Below, one piece after another: positions 10,111 through 21,849 of a stretch of DNA of 64,000 nt. The position numbers and the translations under genes were made by a program. The stretch lies in assembly GCA_963580455.1 (NCBI GenBank), contig OY756962.1:26239001-26303000 (forward strand), written 5' to 3'. Each line of letters begins with the position of its first letter. Position 1 is the first letter of the stretch. This DNA is from Euonymus europaeus. Lineage: Eukaryota > Streptophyta > Magnoliopsida > Celastrales > Celastraceae. The notes below the pieces were generated by a model that was not told the DNA's origin, searched no databases, and saw only the letters and a program-made list of their open reading frames with translations.

Positions 10111-13100
10111 TTACTTCTGTGGAAAGAATGGATTATCAAAACTAGGCATAGGCCTTGCATGTGGAACCATTGTCCTTCTCAACTGTTTCCATGCCTTCTC
10201 TTCCTCAATCTGCACAAATTTGTGGTGAAGTGAGTAAGCAATTTTGATCTCTGAATATATATCACTTCAGATGAATTTGAAAAACAACATATTCATACCA
10301 TCTTTGCAGCTTCACTCTCTTCTCTGTATCTCTTATATATCATCTCTTTCTCCTTGACCTAAGCACAAAAAACATTTGTTTTTAAGCTCACTCAGTAAAG
10401 ACCATGCCATGCTTCAACTGAAATTGAAGAAAGAGAAAAATGTGTGAAATTACCTTATGATCGAATTCTGCTCTATCCACAGCCCTGTGGTCTACATGGA
10501 GATTAATTTTGTGTACTTGTGTAAGAGGCTTGCGCACTTTTTCAGGTAAAGGGATGGGGTCCCTAGGATTAACCACAAACAGCACATAATCAGCAGAATA
10601 GAAAGAGGTAGAAAATAACCAGAGAAGCTGTGGAAGTCATTCTTACTCTTTGAGGACAGGCTGTGCCTTAAATATCCTCAATTTGGCCTCTTCTTCCTCC
10701 TTCCTTCTCCTTTCTTCTGCTTCCCTTTGCATTTCCTCCTCATGCCTAACCAGACTCTCCAGCTGGAAAGGCTCCGCTTTTGTGCATTGCTTGGGCTCAG
10801 GTTTCGGTGGAATCTGCACTTAAACATATTATTGTCTGTTCTGTAATGTTAAAGAGCTGACAAGTTATCCACATAAGCTATAAATTCATACCACAGGATA
10901 GTCAGTGGTATAGGGATAGGGGTTAGCCCTGGGAATCCTTGCTCTTTCATCTTCTAACTGCTTCTGCATAATTTCTGTCACCAGTTTCCTGTCTTTCTGA
11001 ACGCCTCTTTCCTGAAATTATGGAGCAGAAAAAGTAAGGAGAAAGACCACTTGAACAAAAGTAAACGTGTATTGGCGTAAAAGGTTGCACAAAATATGTA
11101 TTGATATCATTTCTGCATACCTCTGTGTGGAGGTGGAATGGATTGGGTGTTGTATTTCTAGGCAATGGTTTGCCATTGCAAGGTTCAGAATTCAACGATA
11201 ACTGCACGGGAAACAAAGTCAAGCAGATGCTGTTTTAAAAAAATTCGAAACTCATATAAGGGAAAATAATTACCTTATCAAACAGATCAATAACTGCAGC
11301 TGCTGGTGGAATCCTCTCATTTGTGGCAAAATGAAATTCTTGAGGTTTTGTTACGTGTTTTTTCTCATTGCAAAAAATTCCCAGCTCCCCTTTGCTTTCA
11401 AATATCTGAAAATATGATGAACTTTGTCAACAAAACCAAGTTCAACAAATAGGCACCTCATAGTCCTAAGTAGAAGGACAGGAGTCTTACCTTCTTATTC
11501 AAAGGCCTTGCCTTAAACTTTGGAACCTTTTCAAGTTCCTCTTGCTCAAGTTCAAAAGAACTTTTCACTTTGGAAGGGCGGGCCCTCAGTGATGTTTGAA
11601 GAACTGGAGTTTTAGGATCCTTTGGATGAGGCTTCCATTGATTAGTCTGTCCAAAGGGTTATGAGTTCATATCAGGAATAAACCAAAGCAATTCCCACTC
11701 CAAGGTAAAATAACGAGTACTTAATATCAGGATGTAGTGCTCCAAAACCTGATGAGACAGTATTGACGAGGCAACAGAAGCTGTTTCTTCATTTTCTTTC
11801 GCCCTTGCCATTCTCATGAAGTGGAATTCCTAAACCAGTCAAAAGAAATATTAGTCGTCAGCGTGGTTTTTGCTCTCCATCCAACCAGAATCCACTCATT
11901 TAATATCTTTACCTGAAACTGTGGTGGCTGTGGGGTACTTCTTGGTAATACAGGTAATGTTGGCGCTTCTAGAATCTGCTAAAACAATAAAATAAATAAA
12001 TCAAGGGTAAATGAGAATCATTAATGGTAAAAAAAAAACAAAGATCGACAGTAAAGAGGGTAACCTTCTTGTTTATTGGTCGAGCTTTAAACTTGGGGAT
12101 TTTAGCCATCATCTCTTCTTCCAGCTCTGCAGTGCTTTTTACCTTTACTAGACGGATACGCTGAGCTGTTTCAAATTCAGGTTCTATAGGTCTTGTCAAG
12201 GAGAGAGCAGGAAGGAAACCGTTATCATCCTGTAATGAAAGACATTTAAGAAAACCAAACAAGGGTACGCAAGGAAAATAAAATACAACATGATTCCAAA
12301 AAGTGGGGCGAAAGAGGGCGGTGCATTGATTACGTGTGAAAGAGAGCGATTAGTGCATGGCAATGACAAGTCTCTAGTACTTGATTGGAACTTTTTCATC
12401 ATCTCTGCCATGGAAACAAATGGTGCAGCTGGTTCCCGAACATATACCTTTAGATGAATGAAAAATCAGGGTTCAATAATGACTAGTTGCACAAAAACCA
12501 GTAAAAAATCAAAATCAAGTTAGAAGATTCAGTAAAAGACAAACCTTTCTGTCCTCTTTGTTCGTTTTATTACCAACTCCATAGCATAAGCCTGAACTGC
12601 TACTTGTGAGACCCAATTTTGATTTGTGGGGCAAATTTTGGGGCGGTTTAACAGTAACGATCTGGAGTAAAATAAATTCAGGTATAGCTGCTGTTTAAGG
12701 AATTACCAAAAGCAATGACATAAGAAACAGTATAAGCAGTAATAACTAACTACCTGTCTAGATCTACCTCCTTCCAGCTTCTGCCGCTTAATGGCCTGGT
12801 TATTTTGAGCCAACAAACTGGGAGTCCCAGTAGTTTTCGTTACATTTGTGCGCCTGCAGTTGAAATAAGATCAAGATATTCAGTCAATGGAATGAGTATA
12901 AGTGAAGCTAAACATAGAAGATTGAAACAAAAAAATTAACTACCTCGTCACACTGGATGTCTTGGCACTCTTAACTTGAGACTGCAACTGAGTTTTAGGC
13001 TTCAATGCAGATGGATTCTGAACCAAACTAGCTATCTTTCTAGCCGTCTGGTGTTTCATGGAATCAGTGGCTTGAAGTTCTCCCTTTCGAGAAGTCATTG

Positions 13101-14943
13101 TTGGTCTAGGGGTGCAAGCTTCAGTTCCCACTTTACCTCCTGAAATTATCTTTTCATTAACTCCTGTCACTCCCACTGCCACAGTGGACGAAGATCTTCT
13201 AATGGAAACACTGTAAACACAGACCAACAGACATCAGAACTTGTCTCATATTTTTGATAACATCAGAACTTATCACTGATTTTTATACTCCCAGTCAACC
13301 ACCAATATACCCTTTTGTCTATGAAGTGATCACATTTTTCGAAACCTAGTTAGAAACAAACCTTCCACTGTAAACGGAGACCAACGGACATCAGAACTTA
13401 TCTCATATTTTTTATAACATCAGAACTTATCACTGATTTTTTATACCACCACTAATAATACCCTTTTGTCTATGAAGTGATCACATTTTTCAAAACCAAG
13501 TTAGAAAACAAACCTTCCACTTTCTGGATGGCATGCTGCCTCCCCTTTACAGTCTCCTCCACATGCAGCCTCCTTAACGGCAGAAATCTGAAAGGTGCTT
13601 TCAAACATGAGATTAAAGCTGTCCAGGACCAAAAACCCGAAAACAAGAAGATGTTCCAGATGAAAACATTGAGAAACTAGCTACCTTGACATCAACGTTT
13701 TTCTCGTTTTCTTCCTTTGGCTCCCTCCGGATTACCTCTTCTCCCTTACTTTGAGTGGTCTTGTCATTGGATTGAAGCTTAATCTCTAAGGCATAATCAG
13801 TTACTGATGCATCTAATGATTCTGTGCCCTGTAACAATTGCGGCATAATTAATTATCAAAGACTGCTGCAAAAAGTAAGAATTAGAAAACAACTGAAGAA
13901 AGTGCCTACAACCTTCTGCATTTGGTCTGCTTCGCTAAAGTCGCACAACGTATCAACCTTAACTGGTCTTCTAGTTGTCTTGATTCTAGACATAAAAGCT
14001 GCATAAATTGAAGAGTCTCAATAAGTCAAGTATATATATCAATGTAAATAGAAAGAAGATCCAACGGAGCCAGCATAGGGTTATATTATTTGGTTAAAAT
14101 GAAGGAGAAGAGTAAATTTTATCATTTTGAAAAGGTGGAGAAAATAAGATAAGAGAATTCTCCACCCAATATACTCATTATTCAGAAGTAAAATAAACAT
14201 ATGATTTCTCTGGATTACATCTCCTAGTGTTTCCCTCTATTTATGCAGCAACTAAGCATGAGCTCTCTTTTATGAATTTGCACTGCTACTGCATAAAAAT
14301 GAATCATGATTTTTCGCTTTCATACCCTACGCTCTGATTAGATAGCCTAGGAGCACAATGAACAAGAGAAGAATTAAATTGCTTCATCAACTGAGAAAAT
14401 CTCTCTTGTAACGAACAATTAATAAAGGAAAAATCAAGCCAATGACACAATCAAATTCTTTCCTTCCCCTCAATTTCCTAGAAGCCCTAGAATTTCCAAC
14501 CGATTACTTGTATAATAAAACCCTATCCCTAATAACCTGAATTAAAAAAAAAAGTACGACGGAACTGAAATTCAATCAATCGAAAAGGAGAAGAAGAAAA
14601 AAAACCCTAATTTTTTCCATGAAACATTCAAAAACTGAAGGATATGCAAAAACTCAAATAATATTTGAAGGCACACAAACAGAAGAGAGCGAACAGTTAT
14701 CTGTAACGGATATCAATGATATGCGATTAAAATAGGAAAATCAAAGAAGAAAAGAGAAGATCAGAGAAGAAAGAACATACGTGAAGGCGCGTAGCTGAGG
14801 GCGGCGTCGAACCAGAGCTCTGCTTTGCAAGTATCCTCGTCTGTCTCTCCTTTAATGAAGTCAAAGAACCGAGGCGCCGAGAACTCGTAGGTCTCATCGA
14901 TCATGATTCCACCTTCGTTCGAAGATTCCTCGGCCTCCGCCAT
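10111..14943 (-). CDS. TPX2: TPX2 microtubule/spindle assembly factor
   Basis: TPX2 nucleates spindle microtubules and activates Aurora kinase; importin-alpha restrains it. Nineteen coding exons join in frame to 765 aa (Arabidopsis TPX2 is about 790): 14781-14943, 13913-13998, 13685-13828, 13514-13587, 12944-13210, 12754-12853, 12545-12661, 12334-12447, 12065-12229, 11913-11975, 11749-11829, 11491-11646, 11274-11405, 11121-11201, 10892-11011, 10647-10813, 10454-10562, 10299-10358, 10111-10209. The N-terminus has the Aurora-binding-like ETYEFSAPRFFDF followed by ELWFDAALSYAPSPFMSRIK. Two central repeats end KIPKFKARPINKK and KVPKFKARPLNKK. The C-terminus has HVDHRAVDRAEFDHK and EKEMIYKRYREESEAAKM, then ends VPHARPMPSFDNPFFPQK. 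The start at 14943 is chosen by family alignment; an in-frame ATG at 14964 would add seven residues. Intron 4 carries a tandem duplication (separate entry). Confidence 0.93.
13209..13517. repeat. Tandem duplication inside TPX2 intron 4
   Basis: Two copies of a roughly 155-bp unit, starting CACTGTAAACRSAGACCAAC at 13209 and 13366, nearly fill the intron between exons 13514-13587 and 12944-13210. Each unit includes the ACATCAGAACTTRTCTCATA and CCCTTTTGTCTATGAAGTGA stretches. The duplicated segment carried the intron ends, so the internal junction recreates a minus-strand acceptor (TTTACAG), then TGGAAG at 13362-13367, then a donor (GTTTG). Confidence 0.85.
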
Positions 14944-14963
14944 CGATAATTCACTTCGCCACA

Positions 14964-16332
14964 CGAATCAGATATATAAGAAATCAAGATAAAATCCAGT
15001 AAAACGATATGGAATTAGTAATCTCTCTAGAGTCTAGGGTCTGAAAATTGGAAACCTTTTAGTGGTAAAGGAGAGAGAAGAATGTAAGGAGAATGTCTCA
15101 ATATTTGTGGGAGAGGAGAGCGGCGGAGTGGAGAAGTTTAACGTTAGGGATCTCTAACGGTCGAATTTTTTGAATTTGGGGAAGAGACCAACCACAGCCA
15201 GTTAAAGACGACGTTGAATGAATCTGATGAGTCTCTCTAACGGCTATTTTTCTATCCATTATATATGACAAGACTCTGCCCAAAAGAGGTATGCAATAAA
15301 CGCTGCCGTTTTATTGCTAGGTACTTGTAATTTGGGAATCCAAATAAAATGAAAATCATTAAATATTGCAGTAACTAACGAATTAGCTGGCTAAAAAAAT
15401 CAAGGCACAGGGTCGAAGGGCAATGTAATAATGTAATGGATTTTTTTTTTAAACCAATAACCGACATCAAATAAATTTGTCCTCTGAATTGGGGGTAACA
15501 AAATTATGTCCGGTTTGAATGATCGAATTTGTCCGATTCATATCAAACCAATTGTCAATGAAAAAATTCACATTGAAGTTATGGTCTCTTGAGTTGAATG
15601 CACACAGACGATGGGTTTATGAACAAAAAAAGGTGAAGCACATAGAGAAAGTATGTGGTCCGACAATAATGTATACGTCTACGAATAGAGTATGTATTTT
15701 TTATTATCATTCTTCAATGGTTACAATTGGCAATCAAATAACAGTTCTCCTACTTCCCCTCCCCGCATCATGCGAGGAGATCATGATCGTCACCAAAAGC
15801 GGGATGAGGTGACGCAAGTTACGTATCTCACTCTCAACACGTCTTGTGCCATGTCTAGCTTCCAGCTGTCCACCACTTCTCCCAACACGCATGCTTTTAC
15901 GCTCCACACCAAATTTGGACATAAATTATCTATTCAAAATTCGGGTTCAAACACAACGATTTTATCTGGTTTAAAACAGGGTTTAGATCTAAACACAAAA
16001 ATCACCTCCGATTTAGGTCCAGACCTTAATCTGGATTAGTTTATTGTCCGAACTTAAACCAATTCAGGAATAATCAATTAAATACATTTGAAAATTCAAA
16101 TCAATACAAATTTACGATTTCCACGAGAAGCAAGCTGATTGTACCTGTCACACAAAAGCGAACACGATCAGCAACTCATTTTCCAACATATTTCAGACAA
16201 GCATCAGCATTCAGCAATATATGGAACATGATAATTGCATGACTTAACTGTTCAAAAATTCTTTGTCAAGACACTAGAGTTTTATATGCAAGGCCCCCCA
16301 CCCCCTTCAGAAAACGCTAATAATAATCGGAA
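14964..16332. other. TPX2 upstream region and repeat-derived intergenic DNA
   Basis: Contains the TPX2 promoter and 5' UTR (about 14964-15250) and a dispersed repeat (15498-16095, listed separately). A plant-like TATA sequence (TTTTATATGC) occurs near 16279, about 50 bp before the first nsLTP start. No other gene is seen. Confidence 0.5.
15498..16095. repeat. Dispersed repeat sharing segments with 40908-41250
   Basis: Begins ACAAAATTATGTCCGGTTT (15498), as at 40925 and 41033. Later segments TTCAAAATTCGGGT, CGAACTTAAACCAATT and ATCAATTAA correspond to 41098-41242 in the same order. The middle is unrelated, so this is either a longer family member or one with an insertion. No TIRs or coding domain recognised. 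Confidence 0.55.
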
Positions 16333-16780
16333 ATGTGTAGCTATATCAGATATATAATGCTCTTTCTCTTAATTTCTGAGATCGTTGTGACTCAGTCCAT
16401 TGTCTCTCTTTGCGAAGGTGTGGAAGACTATATCAGTTACTGTATGGACTATTTGGTGGGATACTACTACAAGCCAACACTAAAATGTTGCAAACATATT
16501 AAGAAACTGAACACACTGGCAAAACACAGATTTGGGCCAAGAAACATATGTTGGTGCATTCAGTACACGGTGAAAGGAACTCAGCCTCGGATTCTTTCCT
16601 CGCGCATCGATGAACTTCCCGAGAAATGCCAAACACATCTCAGTTTCCCCATCTCGGAAAGCATGGATTGCAACAAGTAAGAAACTCACCTTTCTATCCT
16701 TCTATTTTCGTTTGTGTATATGTGCCTGCAGCATATTTAATTACCGACTGTCCTTCTTGTGTTTCTGCAGGGTTAAATGA
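16333..16780 (+). CDS. Non-specific lipid-transfer protein-like (nsLTP), copy 1
   Basis: Small secreted eight-cysteine protein expected to bind lipids in a hydrophobic cavity and act in the apoplast. Exon 1 is 16333-16676; exon 2 is 16771-16780. The intron (GTAAGA...TGCAG) splits the third-last codon, giving a C-terminus CNKVK, the classical late intron position of nsLTP genes. Total 117 aa. A hydrophobic N-terminus (MLFLLISEIVVTQS) is a likely signal peptide. The mature part has the C...C...CC...CxC...C...C pattern: LCEG, YCMD, KCCKH, ICWCI, KCQTH and MDCNK. It is paralogous to the next gene, sharing LSFPIS-SMDC and the intron position. Substrate unknown. Confidence 0.85.
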
Positions 16781-16844
16781 AAGGCTGAATGCAAGTTGTC
16801 ATTTTTCAACCAATTAATTTTTATGTTATAATAAACTCCGAGTA

Positions 16845-16925
16845 GCTCGGTTTGTGAGCTGATAAGCTGAGTCGTATGTAATCTCGAACTCCAAATTTGA
16901 ACCCTATCCCCTTCTCTTATTAAAA
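16845..16925. repeat. Short dispersed repeat, SINE-like fragment
   Basis: The stretch GTATGTAATCTCGAACTCCA, continuing to CCCCTTCTCTTATTA, reappears in reverse orientation at about 63085-63130 (TAATAAGAGGAGGGGTGAGA). It resembles the B-box part of tRNA-derived SINEs, but it is short and the family is not identified. Confidence 0.4.
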
Positions 16926-17418
16926 AAAATGTTCTGAGAAGTAGTAAAGCACAGTTACGTACATATATGTGTTAATCTCTCCTTATAAAAAAGTTGTTTT
17001 AATTACAAATAAATCACACACACTTGTTCTTTTGGTGTGAATAATTTGTTGAGAAAGAACAATTTTACGACCTTTGAATCCAACCTTGGACCCGCTTTGG
17101 CCATGGGCCTGCGACAAAACTGGTCAATAGCTGTCATTTCTTTTGTAAACAATTTTTTATGGGTCATAGGCCCACGGCCTATTGGGCTTGAGTTAAGCAC
17201 TACCCCGTTGTCTCATTGACATCACATATTTACGTCCATTAATCTTGTAAGAGGAATTGTTCAAGCCCCTCTTAAACTTCATGGCGCCACAACTTGACAT
17301 GTTATTAGCAACTATTTCATCACAATTCAAGACCAATGACATCTTCATGTCATCAAACCTTTATATACACATATACATACACTAATCTCGACACAATATT
17401 CTTCTATCCCAAAACAAA

Positions 17419-18069
17419 ATGACTCGTCTCCTTGTCTATCTTACACTCTCTCTCCTAATCCTAGGACAGCCTGCTACAAATGGTCAAGATGACAAATACT
17501 GTGCAAGTGTGTTCCAAAGCTTCCTTCCATGCCTGCACTTTGTAGGGAACATATCTGCCATGCCAACGCAATCTTGTTGCAGTGGAGTCAGAACACTCAA
17601 CATGGAAGCAAAGAGATTAGGAAATGGTCCAAAGCAAATATGTCAGTGCATTGAAGACATGACATATGTTATGGATCTCCATCTGGTAGCCACTCGCATC
17701 ACTGATCTTCCTCAGTTGTGCAATCTTCACTTGAGCTTCCCAATCTCTATCAGCATGGACTGCTCCAAGTAATTAATTCCTTAATTCTCTTAATAATTCT
17801 ATTTTTGTTAGGAATCTCCGTTGTCGAATTTCATTCTCGTTTATAAAAAAAAATACACACCCTTTCACACAAAAACATTTTTTCTCTCGGCTTAAGAACC
17901 ATTAAGTGAGATGGTCTAAGGAAGAACAAACTCTTACAGATCGGATGTTTTCATGGAAATCGAACAATTCGAACGAGAGAATATTATTGATAAGGGTGAG
18001 ATTTACAACAAATTTATTGCTTAATTCCTCTCTAAATTGTTCTTATTGTCCTTTTGCAGGGTTGTGTGA
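17419..18069 (+). CDS. Non-specific lipid-transfer protein-like (nsLTP), copy 2
   Basis: Second gene of the tandem pair. Exon 1 is 17419-17768; exon 2 is 18060-18069. The late intron splits a lysine codon, so the protein ends CSKVV at 119 aa. The signal peptide is MTRLLVYLTLSLLILGQPA. Eight cysteines follow the nsLTP pattern: KYCAS, LPCLH, SCCSG, ICQCI, LCNLH and MDCSK. A TATA box (TTTATATACAC) lies about 55 bp upstream of the ATG, near 17360, and a short leader follows. Apart from cysteines and a few core positions the two paralogues are well diverged, so the duplication is not recent. Confidence 0.9.
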
Positions 18070-19106
18070 GGACGTATGCAAATAATGACCCAAAGCATTG
18101 GGCTAGCTAGCTGTATATGTAAAGGAGAATAAAGCAGAAAATATTGTTCTTAAATCCTTGTGAAGGGGTTTTTGTGATAAATTATATATTCAAAGTATCT
18201 TAGATGTTATGGTTGTTTAAGAAGTGAACTAATGGTCACGAATGGTCAATTTTGCATGTGGATCGCAGCTACAATTTTTATGGTCCGTTTGGATCATAGT
18301 ATGTCTCATATAATATAAGCTCTCATAAAGCGTAAAAGCTGAGAGTGTCTGAGAGTATGTGTGACAATTATTGGGTCCGTTTGGATGAGAGTATGTTTTA
18401 TAGAGTATACTCTCTCGTAAAGCGTAAAAGCTGAGAGTGTCTGAGAGTATGAGTGTCCGTATACTCTCAAACAAACAGGGTGTATATCTTATCATCAGAA
18501 TTCACATTTGGTGTGCTGTCAAATATGAGGACTCGAAATGTTCTAGGTTTGATTTCCAGTTAAAGAAATATATTTTTGGCCAAGCATCGAGTTTGAGATA
18601 ATTTATCCTATTTTATAGATTCAAAATGTCGTGCGTTTAATTTTTATTTTAAGCAATATTTTTGTAATAATGTATTGAAATTTTATTAATTTATTCTATT
18701 TTATGAACTCAAAATGATGTAAATTTAATTTTCATTGCGAACAATATCTTCATGATGAAGAATTTAATTTTGGCCAATTTATTCTATTTTATGTTTAAAA
18801 AATATACCCACAAAATTGATGGTCTAAATTTAAGTTGGATGTAAAAAAAATATTTTCAAAAATAAATAAATATCGTCGACAAGAACGCGTGCCTTGAAGT
18901 GAAAGGTTGAAACGCGGGGCCGAAATATTTTAAAGTCACCGGCAGGTCACACTTTAATTAGTCAAACACCCACCTATATTTTCTTCCTTCTCTCACAAGT
19001 CTCAGGCAGCAAAGAAACTTTCTCTATCTTCCCCTTCCCATTTTCTTTCTCGGGTGTTTATCTGAAACAGAAACAGTTCTTATCTGTTGGGTATTACAGA
19101 TTAGCT
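18070..19106. other. Intergenic DNA between nsLTP2 and PP2C
   Basis: Holds the MITE pair at 18283-18478, then AT-rich sequence without a gene. The last 150 bp, with pyrimidine-rich sequence from about 18975, is probably the PP2C 5' UTR. Confidence 0.5.
18283..18478. repeat. Short inverted-repeat element (MITE-like), two head-to-tail copies
   Basis: Copy A starts GTCCGTTTGGATCATAGTAT at 18283 and is truncated at its 3' end. Copy B starts GTCCGTTTGGATGAGAGTAT at 18375 and runs to ATACTCTCAAACAAACAGG at about 18478, giving TIRs of about 20 bp. Both share AAAGCGTAAAAGCTGAGAGT. They belong to the family of the inverted copy at 3471-3578. Confidence 0.7.
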
Positions 19107-21849
19107 ATGTCAGGCAGGGAAATTCTGCACAAGATGAAGGTTGGTTTCTTAATATTAAATGATTGTTTCCTTTAAACTTCATGTGGCATTGAAGCAGTCA
19201 CCTCTTTCTAGTATTTGTTTGAGATTATCTATAGTTGACTTCCAACAAGTTAAGCATTTTAAGAAGATTCATGAAGATTTTGAAATTTATCGAGTAGAAT
19301 TAGCAGGATTCGTGCTGTTTTGTGAAAAGGATTCAAGGTTTTTGCAACCTAGTAGTTTCTGGACCTAAGATCACTGGCTAATCAATCTGTTTCCATAAAA
19401 AAAAGGGAATGAGAAGCAGAGTATAATTGATTGAATGTGGGATCTGCTTGATTTGAATCATGCGCTTCTTCATTCCAATTCCCAAGGGAGTGGGGTTGTG
19501 AACTTGTGATATAAAAATTCCCAAATTTTCAAATATCTACTAGATTTGAATTTGATTTAGACATATATAGAAGTTTACTGCTAGAAGTCCATTATCCAGC
19601 ATTTATTTTCCGGAGCGGAAGATAAATAATATGATATTTGGTCTGAGGTCCCCCATCGTATGAGTAGACATGAGAAACTAGCCAAGGCTTTCGCATTTTA
19701 GCCGAAGCCTTGCCAGTTTTTTAGGAGAACCTGCCATTAAAGGTGTCAATTAAGCAATAGCTGATGTTGAAAAAAATAAAGTTTAGAATCCTGTATTTGC
19801 CTAGCTTGTGCCAGGATCTTCAGCACAAGAGCAAGAAAAAGCTGTATTTTTGTGAAATGTTGTTTTGTGTTTTCTATAAGTCAGCTGTCAGCGATGTTTT
19901 GGGAATTGAGATGATCTTATTTTGTGGTTGCTCAGTGGCTGCTCAAGCATTAAATTGTGGGTGTTGCCGTTACAAGGCCTCCCAGGTTGAAAAGGCCAGG
20001 AAAAGAGCAGGTTTAGGGACTAACATGAGAGTATTATAAAACCAATACGATTACTAGAATATATCTCGAATCTAGTTTCTGTGTAAGAGTGTTAGGCTGT
20101 TAGCACTTTGCAGAGTGAAAAAAATGCCGTATTACGCATCTCTTAAACCTCTTTCGGAGATTGAGCTTTATATGGCATTAATCAGTCACTAAATTATTTG
20201 GTTTTCTAGGCCTGGCCTTAATCTGCATTATTCGCCTGAGCTTGCATTGACTTATTTATGGATAAAGCTTCTGCATCTTTTATTGTGCGTGGAGTTTATC
20301 TCCAGTGATTTGCTTCTGGAAGTAGTTTGCAAATTGCAATTGAATAAATAATTATGCTAAATGGTTGCATTTCTTTTCGGGCAAAGGCTGGGTTTGGTTC
20401 ATGTGTACCAGATACGGGAAAAAGCAAAAGCAAAGTCTCAAAGAAGATCACACACGGTTATCACATGGTGAAGGGAAAGTCAAGGCATGCAATGGAAGAT
20501 TATGTAGTTTCTGAATTCAGAAATATGAGTGGCAACGAATTGGGATTGTTTGCAATATTTGATGGTCATTTGGGACATGACGTCCCTAACTACTTGCAGG
20601 GTCATTTGTTTGACATTATCTTAGAGGAGGTGAGTCTAGCGTATGGTTTATTTGCAGCCCATTATTCAATCGCTGCTTTTTGCAGTCACTGAAGCAATGA
20701 TACTTATTTTCTCGGTTTTTTTTATTCCTCTTGATTCCTGAAGCATTTCTTTTTACCTTGCTGCAAGCAGCCTGATTTCTGGACTGACACAGCAAGTGCA
20801 ATAAGGAGAGCCTATTGTAAAACAGATGCGGAAATCTTGGATAAATCAATGTCCTTGGGAAAAGGAGGATCGACCGCAGTTACAGCCATACTAATCAATC
20901 GCCAAAAGTTGATTGTAGCAAATGTGGGAGATTCTCGGGCTGTTATATGCAAGGATGGTGAGGCTGAGCAACTTTCAGTTGATCATGAGCCAAGCAAAGA
21001 GAAAAGAATGATCGAAAAACGTGGTGGTTTCGTGTCAAACCTTCCAGGTAGTCAGTTGTTTTTCTTTTTCTGAAGCACTTATTGTTTGTTTTCACTTCAA
21101 TAAACCGTGAAATCAATCTAGCTGCTTAAAGTTGTTGTTTGGATTGTCTGTTGAGTTGTAGTATTTGTTTTGCTTTCTGCAAGTATATATTGCTAGCTAT
21201 TGCATCGAAACTATTTGGTTAATCTCCATTGAGTATCCTTGTTTCTAGACATGGTTATATAATATTTGACTTGTCATTGGTGGGCCTGGTTTTCATGTCT
21301 AATAAAATGTTTCAAGTGCAAGTAGGAACTCTCGAAGATTCAAATCTATCATTAATGAAATGGGTTTAAGAGTAAATTCCTGATTCTTCAGGAGACGTAC
21401 CTCGTGTTGATGGACAGCTAGCTGTAGCTAGGGCATTTGGCGATAAGAGCTTGAAGATACACCTAAGTTCAGAACCAGATGTAGCAGCGGTGACTATTGA
21501 TGATTCTGTAGAGTTTCTTATTCTGGCAAGCGATGGAATATGGAAGGTCAGTTGCAAATTTCTTCTGCAGATAACTATTCTCTGTTGTTTCAATCATGAT
21601 ATAGGTGAGAGCATTGCCGTATGCAATTTTGCAGCAAATCATTTGATTTCTTCCTCTCTTTGGTTTCCATTTCCTTTCCTAACGCTTGAGACTTGATGGA
21701 TATCTGAGCAGGTAATGTCCAACCAAGAAGCGGCTGATTCTGTCAAACAGATGAAGGATGCAAAGTCAGCAGCAAAGCATTTGATAGAGGATGCCCTTTC
21801 TAGGAAAAGTAAGGACGACATATCCTGCATAGTTGTCAAGTTCCAATGA
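19107..21849 (+). CDS. Protein phosphatase 2C (plant PP2C)
   Basis: Mg/Mn-dependent Ser/Thr phosphatase. Five exons join to 281 aa, typical of a short plant PP2C clade: 19107-19139, 20387-20629, 20771-21047, 21392-21546 and 21712-21849. Metal-binding motifs are intact: MEDYVV (E48, D49), DGHLGH (D70, G71), GGSTAV, NVGDSRAV, VDGQLAVARAFGD, LASDGIWK (D232) and KDDISCIVVKF (D271). The first exon encodes only MSGREILHKMK and is followed by a 1.25-kb intron. There is no transmembrane segment or long N-terminal extension, so it is probably soluble. The close match to Arabidopsis PIA1/At1g34750-type proteins is from memory; the exact orthologue was not resolved. Confidence 0.9.

Noticed and set aside
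9899..10228. Plus-strand open frame of 109 codons near the TPX2 end
   Set aside because: It is antisense to the last TPX2 exon (10111-10209), whose minus-strand translation matches the conserved family C-terminus.
19764..20039. Open frame in PP2C intron 1 as an extra exon
   Set aside because: The direct join of exon 1 to 20387 gives the normal family sequence and length; adding this segment would disrupt the N-terminus.
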